37,052 bases of DNA from an uncultured delta proteobacterium (GTDB lineage Bacteria > Myxococcota_A > UBA9160 > JAFDET01), in NCBI GenBank assembly GCA_947260035.1, contig CAMYOO010000006.1, positions 1 through 37,052 of the forward strand, read 5' to 3'. Shown in pieces: positions 1 to 7,644 of the stretch. Each line of letters opens with the position of its first letter. Position 1 is the first letter of the stretch. The notes beneath the pieces are model-generated. The model ran no database searches, had not been told where the DNA came from, and was given only the letters and a program-made list of their open reading frames with translations. Made by a program: the position numbers and the translations under genes.

Positions 1-92
1 CGCTGCTGCACCGACCCGTCTCGCCAGCACTTGCCCAAGGGCGCGATCAGCAGGAGGGAGAGCAGGGCGATCGCAGCGACGCGGACGGGCAT
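1..92 (-). CDS. N-terminus of an exported or membrane protein (truncated by window edge)
   Basis: The first 30 codons of a minus-strand gene run off the window edge. The ATG at 92 is preceded by GAGG with a short spacer, a fair ribosome binding site. The N-terminus has one arginine and then a hydrophobic stretch (about residues 5-18, rich in A, I and L), followed by Gly-Lys-Cys. This looks like a signal peptide or membrane anchor. There is too little sequence to name a family. A short inverted repeat (GTGGG/CCCAC, 122-137) lies in the upstream region. Confidence 0.4.
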   Translation of the reverse strand, partial: MPVRVAAIALLSLLLIAPLGKCWRDGSVQQ

Positions 93-194
93 GTGCACCT
101 CGAGAGCTGAGCTCAGGACCTGTGGGATAAGACCCACGCTTGGTCGACGTGTATGCCTTGAGCCGACCGGGCGGTCAAACGCCGCTCCGACGCG

Positions 195-404
195 TTACGG
201 GCCTTCTCCGGCGGCCTCCGCTTCCGCGATCCGGCGTCGCAGGCAACGCTCGCACAGGCAGGCGGGGTCACCCGCCCCGCCCCGGGGCTTCGCCGCCGGA
301 AGCTCGTTGCACCAGCAGCGCTCCTCGCCCAGCAGCGCCCCGCAGCGGACCGGGTCGCCGCACTCGGGGCACAGGGAAGGTTCGGGCGGTCGCACGGGCT
401 CCAT
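195..404 (-). CDS. Small cysteine-rich CWC-family protein
   Basis: This 69-residue protein has a zinc-finger-like spacing of cysteines: CPEC near residues 12-15, then Cys21, then CWC at 30-32, and CLCERC near 49-54. The Cys-Trp-Cys core after a CPxC knuckle is the signature of the cysteine-rich CWC family, whose function is unknown and which probably binds metal. I chose the ATG at 404 because the cysteine pattern follows immediately; the longer frame upstream overlaps nfi and is compositionally odd. No Shine-Dalgarno is visible. A TATCAA box lies 7 nt upstream, so the message may be leaderless. It diverges from nfi with only 20 bp between the two start codons. Confidence 0.7.
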   Translation of the reverse strand: MEPVRPPEPSLCPECGDPVRCGALLGEERCWCNELPAAKPRGGAGDPACLCERCLRRRIAEAEAAGEGP

Positions 405-424
405 GTCTGCTTTGATACCTGGAC

Positions 425-1132
425 ATGGGAACCCTGCGCCACTCCTGGGACGTTCCGGTCGCGGAAGCGCGCGCCATCCAGGAATCGCTGCGCGATCGGG
501 TGGAGGAGCGCGATCGCATGGGCCCGGTGCGTCGCGTGGCCGGCGCCGACGTCTCCTACGACCGCGGAAGCCCCATCCTGTACGCGGCGGTGGTGGTGCT
601 GGATGCCGACTCGCTGCAGGTCGTAGACAGCGCCTCGGTCCGTATGCGTGCCCGCTTCCCCTACGTGCCCGGCTATCTGTCGTTCCGCGAGATGCCCGCA
701 CTGCTGGCTGCGTTCGAACGCCTGCGCACGCCGCCGGACCTGCTGGTGGCCGACGGTCACGGCCGTGCGCATCCGAGGCGCTTCGGCATCGCCTGTCATC
801 TGGGCGTGGCGCTGGACCTGCCGACCCTGGGCTGCGCCAAGAGCCGCCTGGTGGGCGAGCACCGCGAGCCGGGTGCGCGCCGGGGTTGTTCCACGCGGCT
901 GCTGCACCACGGCGAGTTGATCGGCCGCGTGGTGCGCACCCGGGACGGAGTCAAGCCGGTCTACGTCTCGATCGGCCACCGCGTCTCGCTGCCGACGGCG
1001 CAGCGCCTGGTGCTGCGGCTGGCGCCCCGCTGGCGCCTGCCCGAGCCCGTGCGCGCCGCCCACGAAGAAGTGAACCGTCTGCGCCGCGAGGCGCGCGGCG
1101 TCAGGCGTCGCGCGCCAGGCGCACGCCGCTGA
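425..1132 (+). CDS. nfi: Endonuclease V (deoxyinosine 3' endonuclease)
   Basis: Endonuclease V cuts the second phosphodiester bond 3' of deoxyinosine and so starts repair of deaminated adenine. The 235-residue length is normal for the family. Visible motifs are AGADVSY (residues 39-45, metal ligand Asp42), the FPYVPG wedge followed by SFRE (Glu89), and LLVADGHGRAHPRRFG (Asp110), then HLG, a GCAKSRL segment and a late SIGHR motif. The active-site acids Asp42, Glu89 and Asp110 are all present. The 3' end overlaps the convergent egtB gene by 32 bp. No Shine-Dalgarno precedes the ATG, and the divergent CWC gene starts only 20 bp away. Confidence 0.95.
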   Translation: MGTLRHSWDVPVAEARAIQESLRDRVEERDRMGPVRRVAGADVSYDRGSPILYAAVVVLDADSLQVVDSASVRMRARFPYVPGYLSFREMPALLAAFERLRTPPDLLVADGHGRAHPRRFGIACHLGVALDLPTLGCAKSRLVGEHREPGARRGCSTRLLHHGELIGRVVRTRDGVKPVYVSIGHRVSLPTAQRLVLRLAPRWRLPEPVRAAHEEVNRLRREARGVRRRAPGARR

Positions 1133-2348
1133 ACTGCCAGCGCTGCTGGGGGTAGAAGAAGTTGCGGTACGTGGCGCGCACGTGGTCGCGGGGCGTGGCG
1201 CACGAGCCGCCGCGCAGGACCATCTGGTTGGCCATGAACTTGCCGTTGTATTCGCCCAGCGCTCCGTCGGGCGGCTGATAGCCGGGGTAGGGCGCATAGG
1301 CGCTGGCCGTCCACTCCCATACGTCGCCGAAGAGCTGTGCTGGTGCATCGTGCGCCGGAGAGGCCGGTGCGGTGGGGTGCAGGTGTCCGCTCTCCACGAA
1401 GTTGCCGCGTACGGGCCGGCTCTCCGCGGCCACCTCCCACTCGGCTTCCGTCGGCAGCCGCGCGCCGGCCCAGCCGGCGTAGGCGTCCGCCTCGTACCAG
1501 CTCAGGTGGCAGGCCGGCTCTGCGTCGTGGAGGCGCCGTGTTCCGGTCAGGGTGAGCGCGATCCAGTGGTCGTCCCTGCGGCGCCAGTAGAGGGGAGCGC
1601 ACAGATCCTGCTGCTGCACGGCGGCCCAGCCGTCGGAGCGCCACAGCTCGGGGCGCTGGTAGCCGCCGTCTTCCATGAAGGCGCGGTAGTCGCCGCACGT
1701 GACCGGCCGCGAGGCCAGCTCGAAGGCTTCGACGAAGACGCGGTGCCGCGGCCCCTCGTTGTCGAACGCGAAGCCCTTGCTCCCGTGTCCGAGACGGTGC
1801 ACGCCCTCGGCGTAGCCGTGCCAGGAGCACGGGGTGGCGACGGCCCCCGGAGCTGCGGGTGCGGTGCGGTAGACCGGCTCCAGCGGGTTGCGCGAGAAGA
1901 GGTGCTTCAGGTCGGTGAGCAGCAGCTCCTGGTGCTGCTGCTCGTGGTGCAGGCCCAGCTCGATCACGGCCGCCAGCTCGGCGTCGACCGCCTGGTTCTC
2001 GAAGAGCTTGGCCATGTGCTCGTCCACGTGATCGCGGTAGCGCTGCACGTCTTCCAGGGATGGGCGGGTCAGCAGGCCGCGCTCCGCACGCGGGTGCTGT
2101 TCGCCCACCGCGTTGTAGTACGAGTTGAAGAGCACCCGGAAGCTGGGATGGAACGGCCGGTAGCCGGGCTGGGCGCTCTCCAGCACGAAGGTCTCGAAGA
2201 ACCAGGTGGTGTGGGCCAGGTGCCACTTCGCCGGGCTGGCGTCGGGCATGGACTGCGCCGACGCGTCCTCCGGGGAAAGGGGGGCACACAGGGAACGGGT
2301 CGCGTCGCGGACCGCACCGTAGGCGGGGAGGAGTTCGCCGTCGGGCAT
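1101..2348 (-). CDS. egtB: Ergothioneine biosynthesis protein EgtB (sulfoxide synthase)
   Basis: EgtB is a non-haem iron enzyme that joins hercynine to gamma-glutamylcysteine or cysteine with oxygen, forming the C-S bond of ergothioneine. The 415-residue protein has the N-terminal DinB-like half with WHLAHTTWFFE (residues 42-52) and the HX3HXE iron site in GLHHEQQHQE (His135, His139, Glu141). The C-terminal half is an FGE-sulfatase fold with LPTEAEWE, FGDVWEWT and the terminal RGGSC and YRNFFYP motifs. egtD, the usual partner that makes hercynine, is not in the window. A TAGCGT box lies 8 nt before the ATG and no Shine-Dalgarno is present. The 3' end overlaps nfi by 32 bp. Confidence 0.95.
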   Translation of the reverse strand: MPDGELLPAYGAVRDATRSLCAPLSPEDASAQSMPDASPAKWHLAHTTWFFETFVLESAQPGYRPFHPSFRVLFNSYYNAVGEQHPRAERGLLTRPSLEDVQRYRDHVDEHMAKLFENQAVDAELAAVIELGLHHEQQHQELLLTDLKHLFSRNPLEPVYRTAPAAPGAVATPCSWHGYAEGVHRLGHGSKGFAFDNEGPRHRVFVEAFELASRPVTCGDYRAFMEDGGYQRPELWRSDGWAAVQQQDLCAPLYWRRRDDHWIALTLTGTRRLHDAEPACHLSWYEADAYAGWAGARLPTEAEWEVAAESRPVRGNFVESGHLHPTAPASPAHDAPAQLFGDVWEWTASAYAPYPGYQPPDGALGEYNGKFMANQMVLRGGSCATPRDHVRATYRNFFYPQQRWQFSGVRLARDA

Positions 2349-2356
2349 GGGGATTG

Positions 2357-2362
2357 ACGCTA
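2357..2362 (-). promoter_or_regulatory. Predicted -10 box of egtB (leaderless type)
   Basis: TAGCGT reads on the minus strand and ends 8 nt before the egtB ATG. That spacing puts the transcription start at or next to the start codon. No convincing -35 is visible. Confidence 0.5.
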
Positions 2363-2421
2363 GACCGCGCCCGGCGGGGATTCAAGCGTGGCGTTCCGGT
2401 CCCGATTCGGGGCCGTCCTCA

Positions 2422-3039
2422 TCAGGCTCGCGGCTTGCGCAGCATCCCGAACAGGGGGGGGCCGTCGGGGAGTGAGAACTCGTCGGTCACCTCGAAGCCG
2501 AAGCGCTGGTAGTAGGGCACGTTTTCCGGTCGCGAGGCCTCCAGCCAGGCCGGGAGATCCTCGGCGTCCGCCCGGGCCAGCGCCGGCTCGATCAGTGCGC
2601 TGGCCACGCCGCGGCCCTGGCGCGGCGGGTCCGTTCCGACCACGCTCAGGTACCACTTGGGCTGGGAAGGCTGGGATTCCTCGATGACCCGGAAGCCGCG
2701 GATCGCGCGCGGGATGTTTGCCCCGAAGTGCCGGTGTATGCGCACCCCGAAGACGAAGCGTCGCAACGGGCCCGGTTCCGGCGCGCTGGGCTCGTTCCAG
2801 AGCGCCACGCTCTCCAGCCGATCGTTGGTGAGCACGGTGCCCGTTGCCAGGTTGTCGCGCAGCAGCAGGCTGAAGATGCGGTGGCTGTGGCGTCGCCAGG
2901 CGCGCTCGGAGGGCAGGAACCAGCGGTGGGTCGGGTCGTCGCGAAACGCGCGGGCCAGCACGTGAGAAAGCCGTCCCACATCCTCGCGGCGCACGGGCCG
3001 GATGCTGGCAGGCAGTTCGAGCGGAGGATCCAACGCCAC
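2422..3039 (-). CDS. GNAT family N-acetyltransferase
   Basis: This 205-residue protein belongs to the acetyl-CoA-dependent GNAT superfamily. The acetyl-CoA loop is R-Q-G-R-G-V-A (residues 140-146), preceded by the beta-4 strand segment YLSVVGTDP. The C-terminal YYQRFGF (176-182) is the usual closing motif. The substrate is unknown. The start is the GTG at 3039, with a TAGGCT box ending 6 nt upstream and no Shine-Dalgarno. The gene reads in the same direction as egtB, 73 bp upstream of it. A pair of REP-like hairpins lies between it and the preceding LLM gene. Confidence 0.85.
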   Translation of the reverse strand: MALDPPLELPASIRPVRREDVGRLSHVLARAFRDDPTHRWFLPSERAWRRHSHRIFSLLLRDNLATGTVLTNDRLESVALWNEPSAPEPGPLRRFVFGVRIHRHFGANIPRAIRGFRVIEESQPSQPKWYLSVVGTDPPRQGRGVASALIEPALARADAEDLPAWLEASRPENVPYYQRFGFEVTDEFSLPDGPPLFGMLRKPRA

Positions 3040-3045
3040 CCAGCA

Positions 3046-3051
3046 AGCCTA
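3046..3051 (-). promoter_or_regulatory. Predicted -10 box of the GNAT gene at 2422-3039
   Basis: TAGGCT on the minus strand ends exactly 6 nt before the GTG start. This spacing fits a leaderless message. Confidence 0.5.
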
Positions 3052-3136
3052 ACCGACAACTAAAGGGACAGTCCCGTAGGTTGCGGTCGGGACCAACCTG
3101 GGGGGAACCCACGGGACAGTCCCGCAGGTTCCGGTC
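3052..3136. repeat. REP-like doublet of palindromic repeats
   Basis: Two near-identical 24-bp units lie at 3065-3088 and 3113-3136, in the same direction, 48 bp start to start and with only two mismatches. Each contains the 11-bp palindrome GGGACAGTCCC. Around the second copy the symmetry extends to a 29-bp imperfect palindrome (3104-3132, 12 of 14 arm bases pair around one central base). The first copy has similar but weaker extended symmetry. The element sits just downstream of the LLM gene stop, where a hairpin could also protect mRNA ends. This is how REP/BIME elements look, but I see no associated REP transposase in the window. Confidence 0.65.
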
Positions 3137-3154
3137 TGGAGTTACTGGTTCGGG

Positions 3155-4039
3155 TCAGAGGAATGGGGCGATGGCTTCGAGGGTGCGCTCCAGCTCGGCC
3201 GGGTCGGCGCTTGTGGGGACGAGGATCACCTCGTCGGCGCCGGCCTCTCGCGCCAGGGTCAGGGACTCGCGGAGCGCCGCCTGGCCTGCGGCGCGGCACT
3301 GGGACGCCAGCGCGCGAGCCGGGCCCTCCCCGAACACGCCCAGGTAGCGGGCTGCGTACTCGCTGAGCCTCGAGGCGGCATCGTCGCCCAGGGCGTACCA
3401 GAAGCTGGTCGCCAGGTGGGGCGCCTTTTCGCGGCCCGCCTCGCGCCAGGCCTGCTCGGCGTTGCGGAAGACCCGGTCCATCTCGTCCGCGCCCGGCCCC
3501 AGGCTGAAGCCCGCCAGTCCTCCGGCCCAGTGCGCCGCGCGGCGCAACGGTCGCTCGCCCGCGGCGGCGATCCAGAGCGGCGGGCCGCCCTGCTGGTGCG
3601 GCGCAGGGCCCACCGGGGCGCTGCCCGGAAGCGCCGGCTCGCCGGACCAGATGCGCCGTAGCTCTGCTACCTGCTCGTCCATGCGCGCGTGGCGCCGCCG
3701 GAAGGGCGCGCCCACCACGCGGTAGTCCTCTTCGCGTCCGCCCACGCCCACCGCCATGGTGAAGCGGCCCTCGGCCAGGCGGTCCAGGCTGGCGGCCTGC
3801 TTGGCCAGCCAGGCCGTCGCGTGCAGCGGCAGCACGAAGCAGGTGGCGACGATCCGCACCCGCTCGGTGACCGCCGCGGCCGCCGACAGGCTGACCAGGG
3901 CTTCGGCGTTGTCGAAGCTGATGCGCTCGCCCACGGCCAGGCTCGAGAACGGAGCGGCGTCCACGGCACGCGCCCAGCCCAGCAGCGCGTCGCGTTCCGC
4001 CTCGGGAACCATGGTCGGAAGGGTCATGCCCAGCTTCAC
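3155..4039 (-). CDS. LLM-class (luciferase-like) flavin-dependent oxidoreductase
   Basis: This 294-residue protein has the TIM-barrel pattern of the bacterial luciferase-like family, whose members use FMN or F420 to oxidise varied substrates. Recognisable parts are the N-terminal KLGMTLPT strand, RVRIVATCFVLPLH, AKQAASLDRLAEGRFTMAVGVG and the PPLWIAAAG segment. The substrate and the choice between FMN and F420 cannot be read from the sequence. The start is GTG at 4039, inside a GTGA overlap with the stop of the upstream dehydratase gene. The two are therefore likely coupled in translation. An in-frame ATG four codons further in is an alternative. Confidence 0.88.
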   Translation of the reverse strand: MKLGMTLPTMVPEAERDALLGWARAVDAAPFSSLAVGERISFDNAEALVSLSAAAAVTERVRIVATCFVLPLHATAWLAKQAASLDRLAEGRFTMAVGVGGREEDYRVVGAPFRRRHARMDEQVAELRRIWSGEPALPGSAPVGPAPHQQGGPPLWIAAAGERPLRRAAHWAGGLAGFSLGPGADEMDRVFRNAEQAWREAGREKAPHLATSFWYALGDDAASRLSEYAARYLGVFGEGPARALASQCRAAGQAALRESLTLAREAGADEVILVPTSADPAELERTLEAIAPFL

Positions 4040-4980
4040 GAGAGCTTCTCCTGCACCACGCGAGTCAAGAGCGCGGCATCCACGTTTCCCCCCGACAGCA
4101 GCACACCGCAGCGGCCCACGCCCTCGCGCAGCGCGACGGCGAGCGATGTGGCGCCGGAGGGCTCCAGCACCAGACGAAGCTCGCGCAGCGCAAAGGCCAT
4201 GGCGAGGAGCATCTCCTCGTCGCTCACCAGCTCCACGCGAGCTACGTGCCGGCGCAGCACCGGGAACGTGAAGGCGCCGGGGATGCGCACGCGCAGTCCA
4301 TCGGCGATGGTTCGCGGCGGCGGCACCGATACCCGCTCCCCGGCGGCCAGGCTGCGCCGGGTGTCGTCGGCATCCTCGGGCTCGCAGCCCACGATCTCGA
4401 TGCCGGCCCGCAGCGCGTGCAGGGCGGTGGCGCAGCCGGCGATCAGGCCGCCGCCGCTCACCGGTGCGTAGAAGCGATCCAGGTCGCCGGCGTCCTCGCA
4501 GAGCTCCAGCGCCGCCGTCCCCTGGCCCGCAGCCACCAGCGGGTGGTCGAACGGGGGCACGGGGACGAGGCCGCGTTCGTGGGCCAGCGCCTCAGCGCGC
4601 TCCTCGCGCTCGGAACTGTCGGTGCCCACCAGCACCAGCTCAGCGCCGTCGGCTTCGGCCCGCGTCCGCTTCACGGCCGGGACATCCGAGGGCATCACCA
4701 CCACGGCCGGAATTCCCAGCACGGCGCCGGCGCGGGCTACCGCCTGGGCGTGATTTCCCGACGAGTGCGCCACCACGCCCGGGACGTCCGGGCCCAGGGT
4801 CGTCATCAGGCTGAAGGCGCCGCGGATCTTGAACGATCCGGTGGGTTGGAGCGATTCGGCTTTGAGCAGCAGCTCGCAGTCGGGGCGCAGACGATGCCGC
4901 AGGACCGGCGATCGCAGCACGTGGGGCCGGATGCGCTCGGCGGCGGCGCGGATCGCGTCGAGGTCGAGGTTCGGCGACAC
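4036..4980 (-). CDS. PLP-dependent threonine ammonia-lyase / serine racemase-like protein
   Basis: This 314-residue fold-type II PLP enzyme resembles the catalytic domain of catabolic threonine dehydratase and serine racemase. It lacks the C-terminal ACT regulatory domain of biosynthetic IlvA. The PLP lysine is Lys51 in SFKIRGA, followed by SSGNHAQAVA (residues 73-82), and the phosphate-binding loop is SGGGLIAG (175-182). The C-terminal LLSGGNVD is also typical. The protein starts at the GTG at 4980; the longer open frame upstream is not protein-like. A TACCCT box ends 6 nt before the GTG and no Shine-Dalgarno is seen. It overlaps the LLM gene by GTGA. Confidence 0.9.
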   Translation of the reverse strand: MSPNLDLDAIRAAAERIRPHVLRSPVLRHRLRPDCELLLKAESLQPTGSFKIRGAFSLMTTLGPDVPGVVAHSSGNHAQAVARAGAVLGIPAVVVMPSDVPAVKRTRAEADGAELVLVGTDSSEREERAEALAHERGLVPVPPFDHPLVAAGQGTAALELCEDAGDLDRFYAPVSGGGLIAGCATALHALRAGIEIVGCEPEDADDTRRSLAAGERVSVPPPRTIADGLRVRIPGAFTFPVLRRHVARVELVSDEEMLLAMAFALRELRLVLEPSGATSLAVALREGVGRCGVLLSGGNVDAALLTRVVQEKLS

Positions 4981-4986
4981 GCGCCG

Positions 4987-4992
4987 AGGGTA
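4987..4992 (-). promoter_or_regulatory. Predicted -10 box of the PLP enzyme gene
   Basis: TACCCT on the minus strand ends 6 nt before the GTG start, the same spacing as several other genes here. Confidence 0.45.
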
Positions 4993-5012
4993 GCCCGGGC
5001 CCGGCGCCGCGC

Positions 5013-5951
5013 TCAGTCCGCGAAGCTGCGCAGGATGGCATCGAACACGGTCTTGCGATCGCGTCCGCCGGGCAACTCGTCGCCCGTCCAGTGCCCTTGG
5101 TGCGCAATCCAGGCGTAGATCTCGACGTTCTTCATACGCACGAACCCGGGGATCGCCTGCTCGAGCCGGTCGTCCAGCGCCCGGACTTCGCGGTAGCCGC
5201 CCACCAGCGCCGCGCGGCAGGCCTCGAAGGCCGGGTCCTCGTGGGTCAGCTCGCGGAAGGGCCGCGCCACGTCGGCGGCGAACCAGTGGTGCATGGGCTC
5301 GTCGAAGTCGATGATGCGCACCCGCTCGCCGTCGTAGAGCGCGTTGGTTCGGTTGCAGTCGGAGTGGGTCATGCCCAGCGCCCCGGCGTCGCAGGGCAGC
5401 TCCCGAAGCCAGGCCTCGATTCGTGTCACCTGGGCCAGCGCCGGCGCGTCGTCGGGCCGGATCTGCTCCACACACTCGCGCCAGTTGGCCTCCCAGTGGC
5501 GCAGCGGACCGGCCAAGGCGTGCGGGAACGACTCCGCCGCCGCGTGCAATGCGGCCAGGGCGCGTCCCCAAGCGGCGTACTCCACGGGTTGCGCCTCGAC
5601 GGAGCGCCCGCGGACGGCCCCCGTGGCCGTGGCCAGCACCGGCTCGCCCGCCACGTCGAAGGCCTCGACCCGACGGCCCTCCACGGAGCGCAGCACGGGC
5701 GGCACCGGCGCAGCGCAGTCGAACAAGTGCGCGTGGTAGGCGGTGTTGGCTTCCATCTCCCCGCGGTCGCGGAGCCGGGCGTGGATCAGCTTGAGGTAGG
5801 CGTCCGCGCCGTCGGCCAGCGTGAGCCGGAAGACCAGGTTGGCGCCCACGCTCACGAACTGCGGCGGGCGCGTGGCGCCGAAGAGCCCAGCGCCGCGTTC
5901 GGCGGCGGCCTCCCGGTCGATCCGGGCGAGGGTGGCGTCCCAGGGCTCCAT
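5013..5951 (-). CDS. Phosphotransferase of the aminoglycoside/homoserine kinase-like (APH) family
   Basis: This 312-residue protein has a kinase-like APH fold. An AYLKL segment (residues 51-55) carries the likely ATP-contacting lysine. The catalytic loop is GMTHSDCNRTN (193-203; Asp198 base, Asn203), and the metal-binding motif is RIIDFDEP (Asp215). The family includes antibiotic kinases, choline kinases and homoserine kinase-like proteins; the HSD form and the DFDEP motif fit the Ser/Thr-kinase-RdoA-like branch. The substrate is unknown. The ATG at 5951 starts the recognisable domain. It lies 49 bp after the end of the frameshifted membrane gene. Confidence 0.85.
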   Translation of the reverse strand: MEPWDATLARIDREAAAERGAGLFGATRPPQFVSVGANLVFRLTLADGADAYLKLIHARLRDRGEMEANTAYHAHLFDCAAPVPPVLRSVEGRRVEAFDVAGEPVLATATGAVRGRSVEAQPVEYAAWGRALAALHAAAESFPHALAGPLRHWEANWRECVEQIRPDDAPALAQVTRIEAWLRELPCDAGALGMTHSDCNRTNALYDGERVRIIDFDEPMHHWFAADVARPFRELTHEDPAFEACRAALVGGYREVRALDDRLEQAIPGFVRMKNVEIYAWIAHQGHWTGDELPGGRDRKTVFDAILRSFAD

Positions 5952-6000
5952 GGACGCCGAGGATGGCGGATCCGCCGGCACCCGGCCCGTGTGCGTCCGG

Positions 6001-6427
6001 TCAGGCGGGGAAGTACGCCGGCCAGACCAACGCGTCGAGCACGAAGGTCTGAAACGCGAAGAGCAATCAGCCACCAGAGCCCGGCACTGGGGGCGTCCAG
6101 GTACGCGAACGTCAGCGGCATCCACAGCGCCGACCCGACCAGGGCCACGGCCTGCAGTACGACGAACGTGCGGTAGTCGAGGCCCCCCGCGATGCGTGTC
6201 TGCGCCGGTGGCAGGCGGAAGAAGAGGTAGCTGGTGAAGAGCATCCAGCCCGCCGCGGCGGTGAACATGCTGACCGTGTAGAGCGGCTTCAACGACTCGG
6301 GAACACCGCCCCAGACGTCGTTGCGGGTCTCCGGGTGCGTCGCCAGGCCGTGGACGTAGCTTCCCAGGACGGCTGCCCCGCCCACGATCAGGATGATCAG
6401 GAATCGAATGCGCGTCGCGTCCAACAC
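6001..6427 (-). pseudogene. Four-helix membrane protein interrupted by a 1-nt frameshift
   Basis: The first about 120 codons from the GTG at 6427 encode a small membrane protein with hydrophobic segments near residues 8-24, 50-72, 88-107 and 115-125. The frame then turns arginine-rich and runs into the neighbouring APH gene. A +1 shift near 6058-6064 restores a hydrophobic tail reading FAFQTFVLD then ALVWPAYFPA and a TGA at 6001. The span of 427 nt is one base more than a multiple of three, so a single inserted base would explain it and an intact protein of about 141 residues is implied. It could be a true lesion or an assembly error. The family was not recognised. Confidence 0.65.
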
Positions 6428-6433
6428 GCAGCA

Positions 6434-6439
6434 AAGCTA
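6434..6439 (-). promoter_or_regulatory. Predicted -10 box of the frameshifted membrane gene
   Basis: TAGCTT on the minus strand ends 6 nt before the GTG at 6427. It lies just downstream of the stop of the preceding gene. Confidence 0.4.
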
Positions 6440-6440
6440 G

Positions 6441-6968
6441 CTAGGCACGGCGGCGCGTCCAGGCGACCCCCGCCGCCAGGCTCAGGGCCGGCAGCCAGAG
6501 CCAGACGATCTCGGCTGCCAGGATGGCGGCGCCCCGCGCGCTCAAGAACGCCGCGGGCTCCAGGGGCGACACCGGAATGGGACGCCAGGGAAGAAAATGG
6601 CGAGCGTCGGAGAAGGGCACCCAGAAGCCGATTCCCAGGCCCCCATCGGTGGCGGCGTCCAGCACGCCGTGGGAGGCGCAGGCCGCCGCCAGCATGATGC
6701 CCAGCGAAACGGCGTGGGGGCGGCCGCGACTTCGCAGCCAGAGCCACGCGAATGCGCCCAGCGCCAGCGCAAAGGGCAGGCCATGGCTGAGGCCTCGATG
6801 GCCCAATGGGTGCGAGTAGGGAATCCCGAAGGCGAATCCGATCACGTCTGCGTCCGGCAGTGCCGAGACGGCGGCGGCCACCAGTGCGACGGAGGCGAAG
6901 GGCAGCGTGCGTGGCGCGGCGCACGCGAAGGCGGCCCCCACCACCGCGTGGCTGACGAACGTGGGCAC
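6441..6968 (-). CDS. Membrane-bound metal-dependent hydrolase, YdjM/DUF457 family
   Basis: This 175-residue membrane protein fits the YdjM-like family of putative metal-dependent hydrolases. It shows an early SH pair (residues 6-7), PDAD (38-41), the central HRGLSH (57-62) and SHGVLDAATDGG (99-110), all likely metal-binding, between hydrophobic helices. The last helix ends in an arginine tail. The start is the GTG at 6968; the longer reading of this frame upstream is arginine- and glycine-rich and not convincing. The gene lies 20 bp after a DUF4345 gene and 13 bp before the frameshifted membrane gene. Confidence 0.85.
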   Translation of the reverse strand: MPTFVSHAVVGAAFACAAPRTLPFASVALVAAAVSALPDADVIGFAFGIPYSHPLGHRGLSHGLPFALALGAFAWLWLRSRGRPHAVSLGIMLAAACASHGVLDAATDGGLGIGFWVPFSDARHFLPWRPIPVSPLEPAAFLSARGAAILAAEIVWLWLPALSLAAGVAWTRRRA

Positions 6969-6988
6969 CCAGGCTCGCGGTGGCTGGG

Positions 6989-7381
6989 CTACAGCGCCGC
7001 AGCGGGCGCAGTGCGTCGGAGCAGCGCGCCCGCCACCACCGCGCTCGTCACCTCGAAGCCGATCGCGACCAGCGTGTACGGCGACGCGGCGCCGTCGACG
7101 ACCAACCCCAGGATGCGGCCCAGCGCCAGGCCCGCGCACAGGAAGAGCAGCGCCAGCAGCGCGGGGCGGGCGGCCTCCGCGCGCAGGAAACCGACCAGCG
7201 CGAGAGCGCCGATGCCCGCCTGGAGGCCGCCGTACATGGCGCGCAGGTCCGCCGAGCCGGTGGGTGTCGAGGCTGCCACGCCCGCGGCGCCTTCCAGGAA
7301 ACCGGGCTGCACCAGGCAGAAGAGCCCATAGGGAAGCCACACCGACACCGAGAGCCCCAGGAAGATTCGTGTTGCCGTCAT
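6989..7381 (-). CDS. DUF4345-family membrane protein
   Basis: This 130-residue protein has about four hydrophobic helices. The pattern ADLRAMYGGLQAGIG between helices one and two is typical of DUF4345, a family of unknown function. I chose the ATG at 7381 over the one six codons upstream because GGAGGGG precedes it at a suitable distance. It sits in a run of small membrane-protein genes. Confidence 0.8.
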   Translation of the reverse strand: MTATRIFLGLSVSVWLPYGLFCLVQPGFLEGAAGVAASTPTGSADLRAMYGGLQAGIGALALVGFLRAEAARPALLALLFLCAGLALGRILGLVVDGAASPYTLVAIGFEVTSAVVAGALLRRTAPAAAL

Positions 7382-7447
7382 GCGCCCCTCCGCGTGCACC
7401 TTGCCACCCCGCCGCGGTCGCGGTCAAGGCGAAGCTGGCGCAGGGGC

Positions 7448-7636
7448 TCAGGAGATGAAGAGCTTGGGTCCCGCCACCAGCAGCACCACGCCGGCGCCCG
7501 CGACGGCTCCGGCGGCCAGTCTGCGCAGGATCGCCCAGTCCGGCGGCAGGTAGAGCAGCCCGATCGCGGCGCCGGCCACGATGAAGAGGGAGAAGGCGCC
7601 GGTCAGGAGCGGGTGGCTCTTCAGAAGCGTCAGCAT
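7448..7636 (-). CDS. Small two-helix membrane protein
   Basis: This 62-residue protein has two hydrophobic helices (about residues 10-30 and 40-58) separated by a short loop with PPDWAILRR. The family was not recognised. A TACCCT box ends 8 nt before the ATG, and the neighbouring plus-strand gene appears to use an overlapping box on the other strand. The composition and the start signal support a real gene despite its size. Confidence 0.6.
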   Translation of the reverse strand: MLTLLKSHPLLTGAFSLFIVAGAAIGLLYLPPDWAILRRLAAGAVAGAGVVLLVAGPKLFIS

Positions 7637-7644
7637 GGTCGAGG

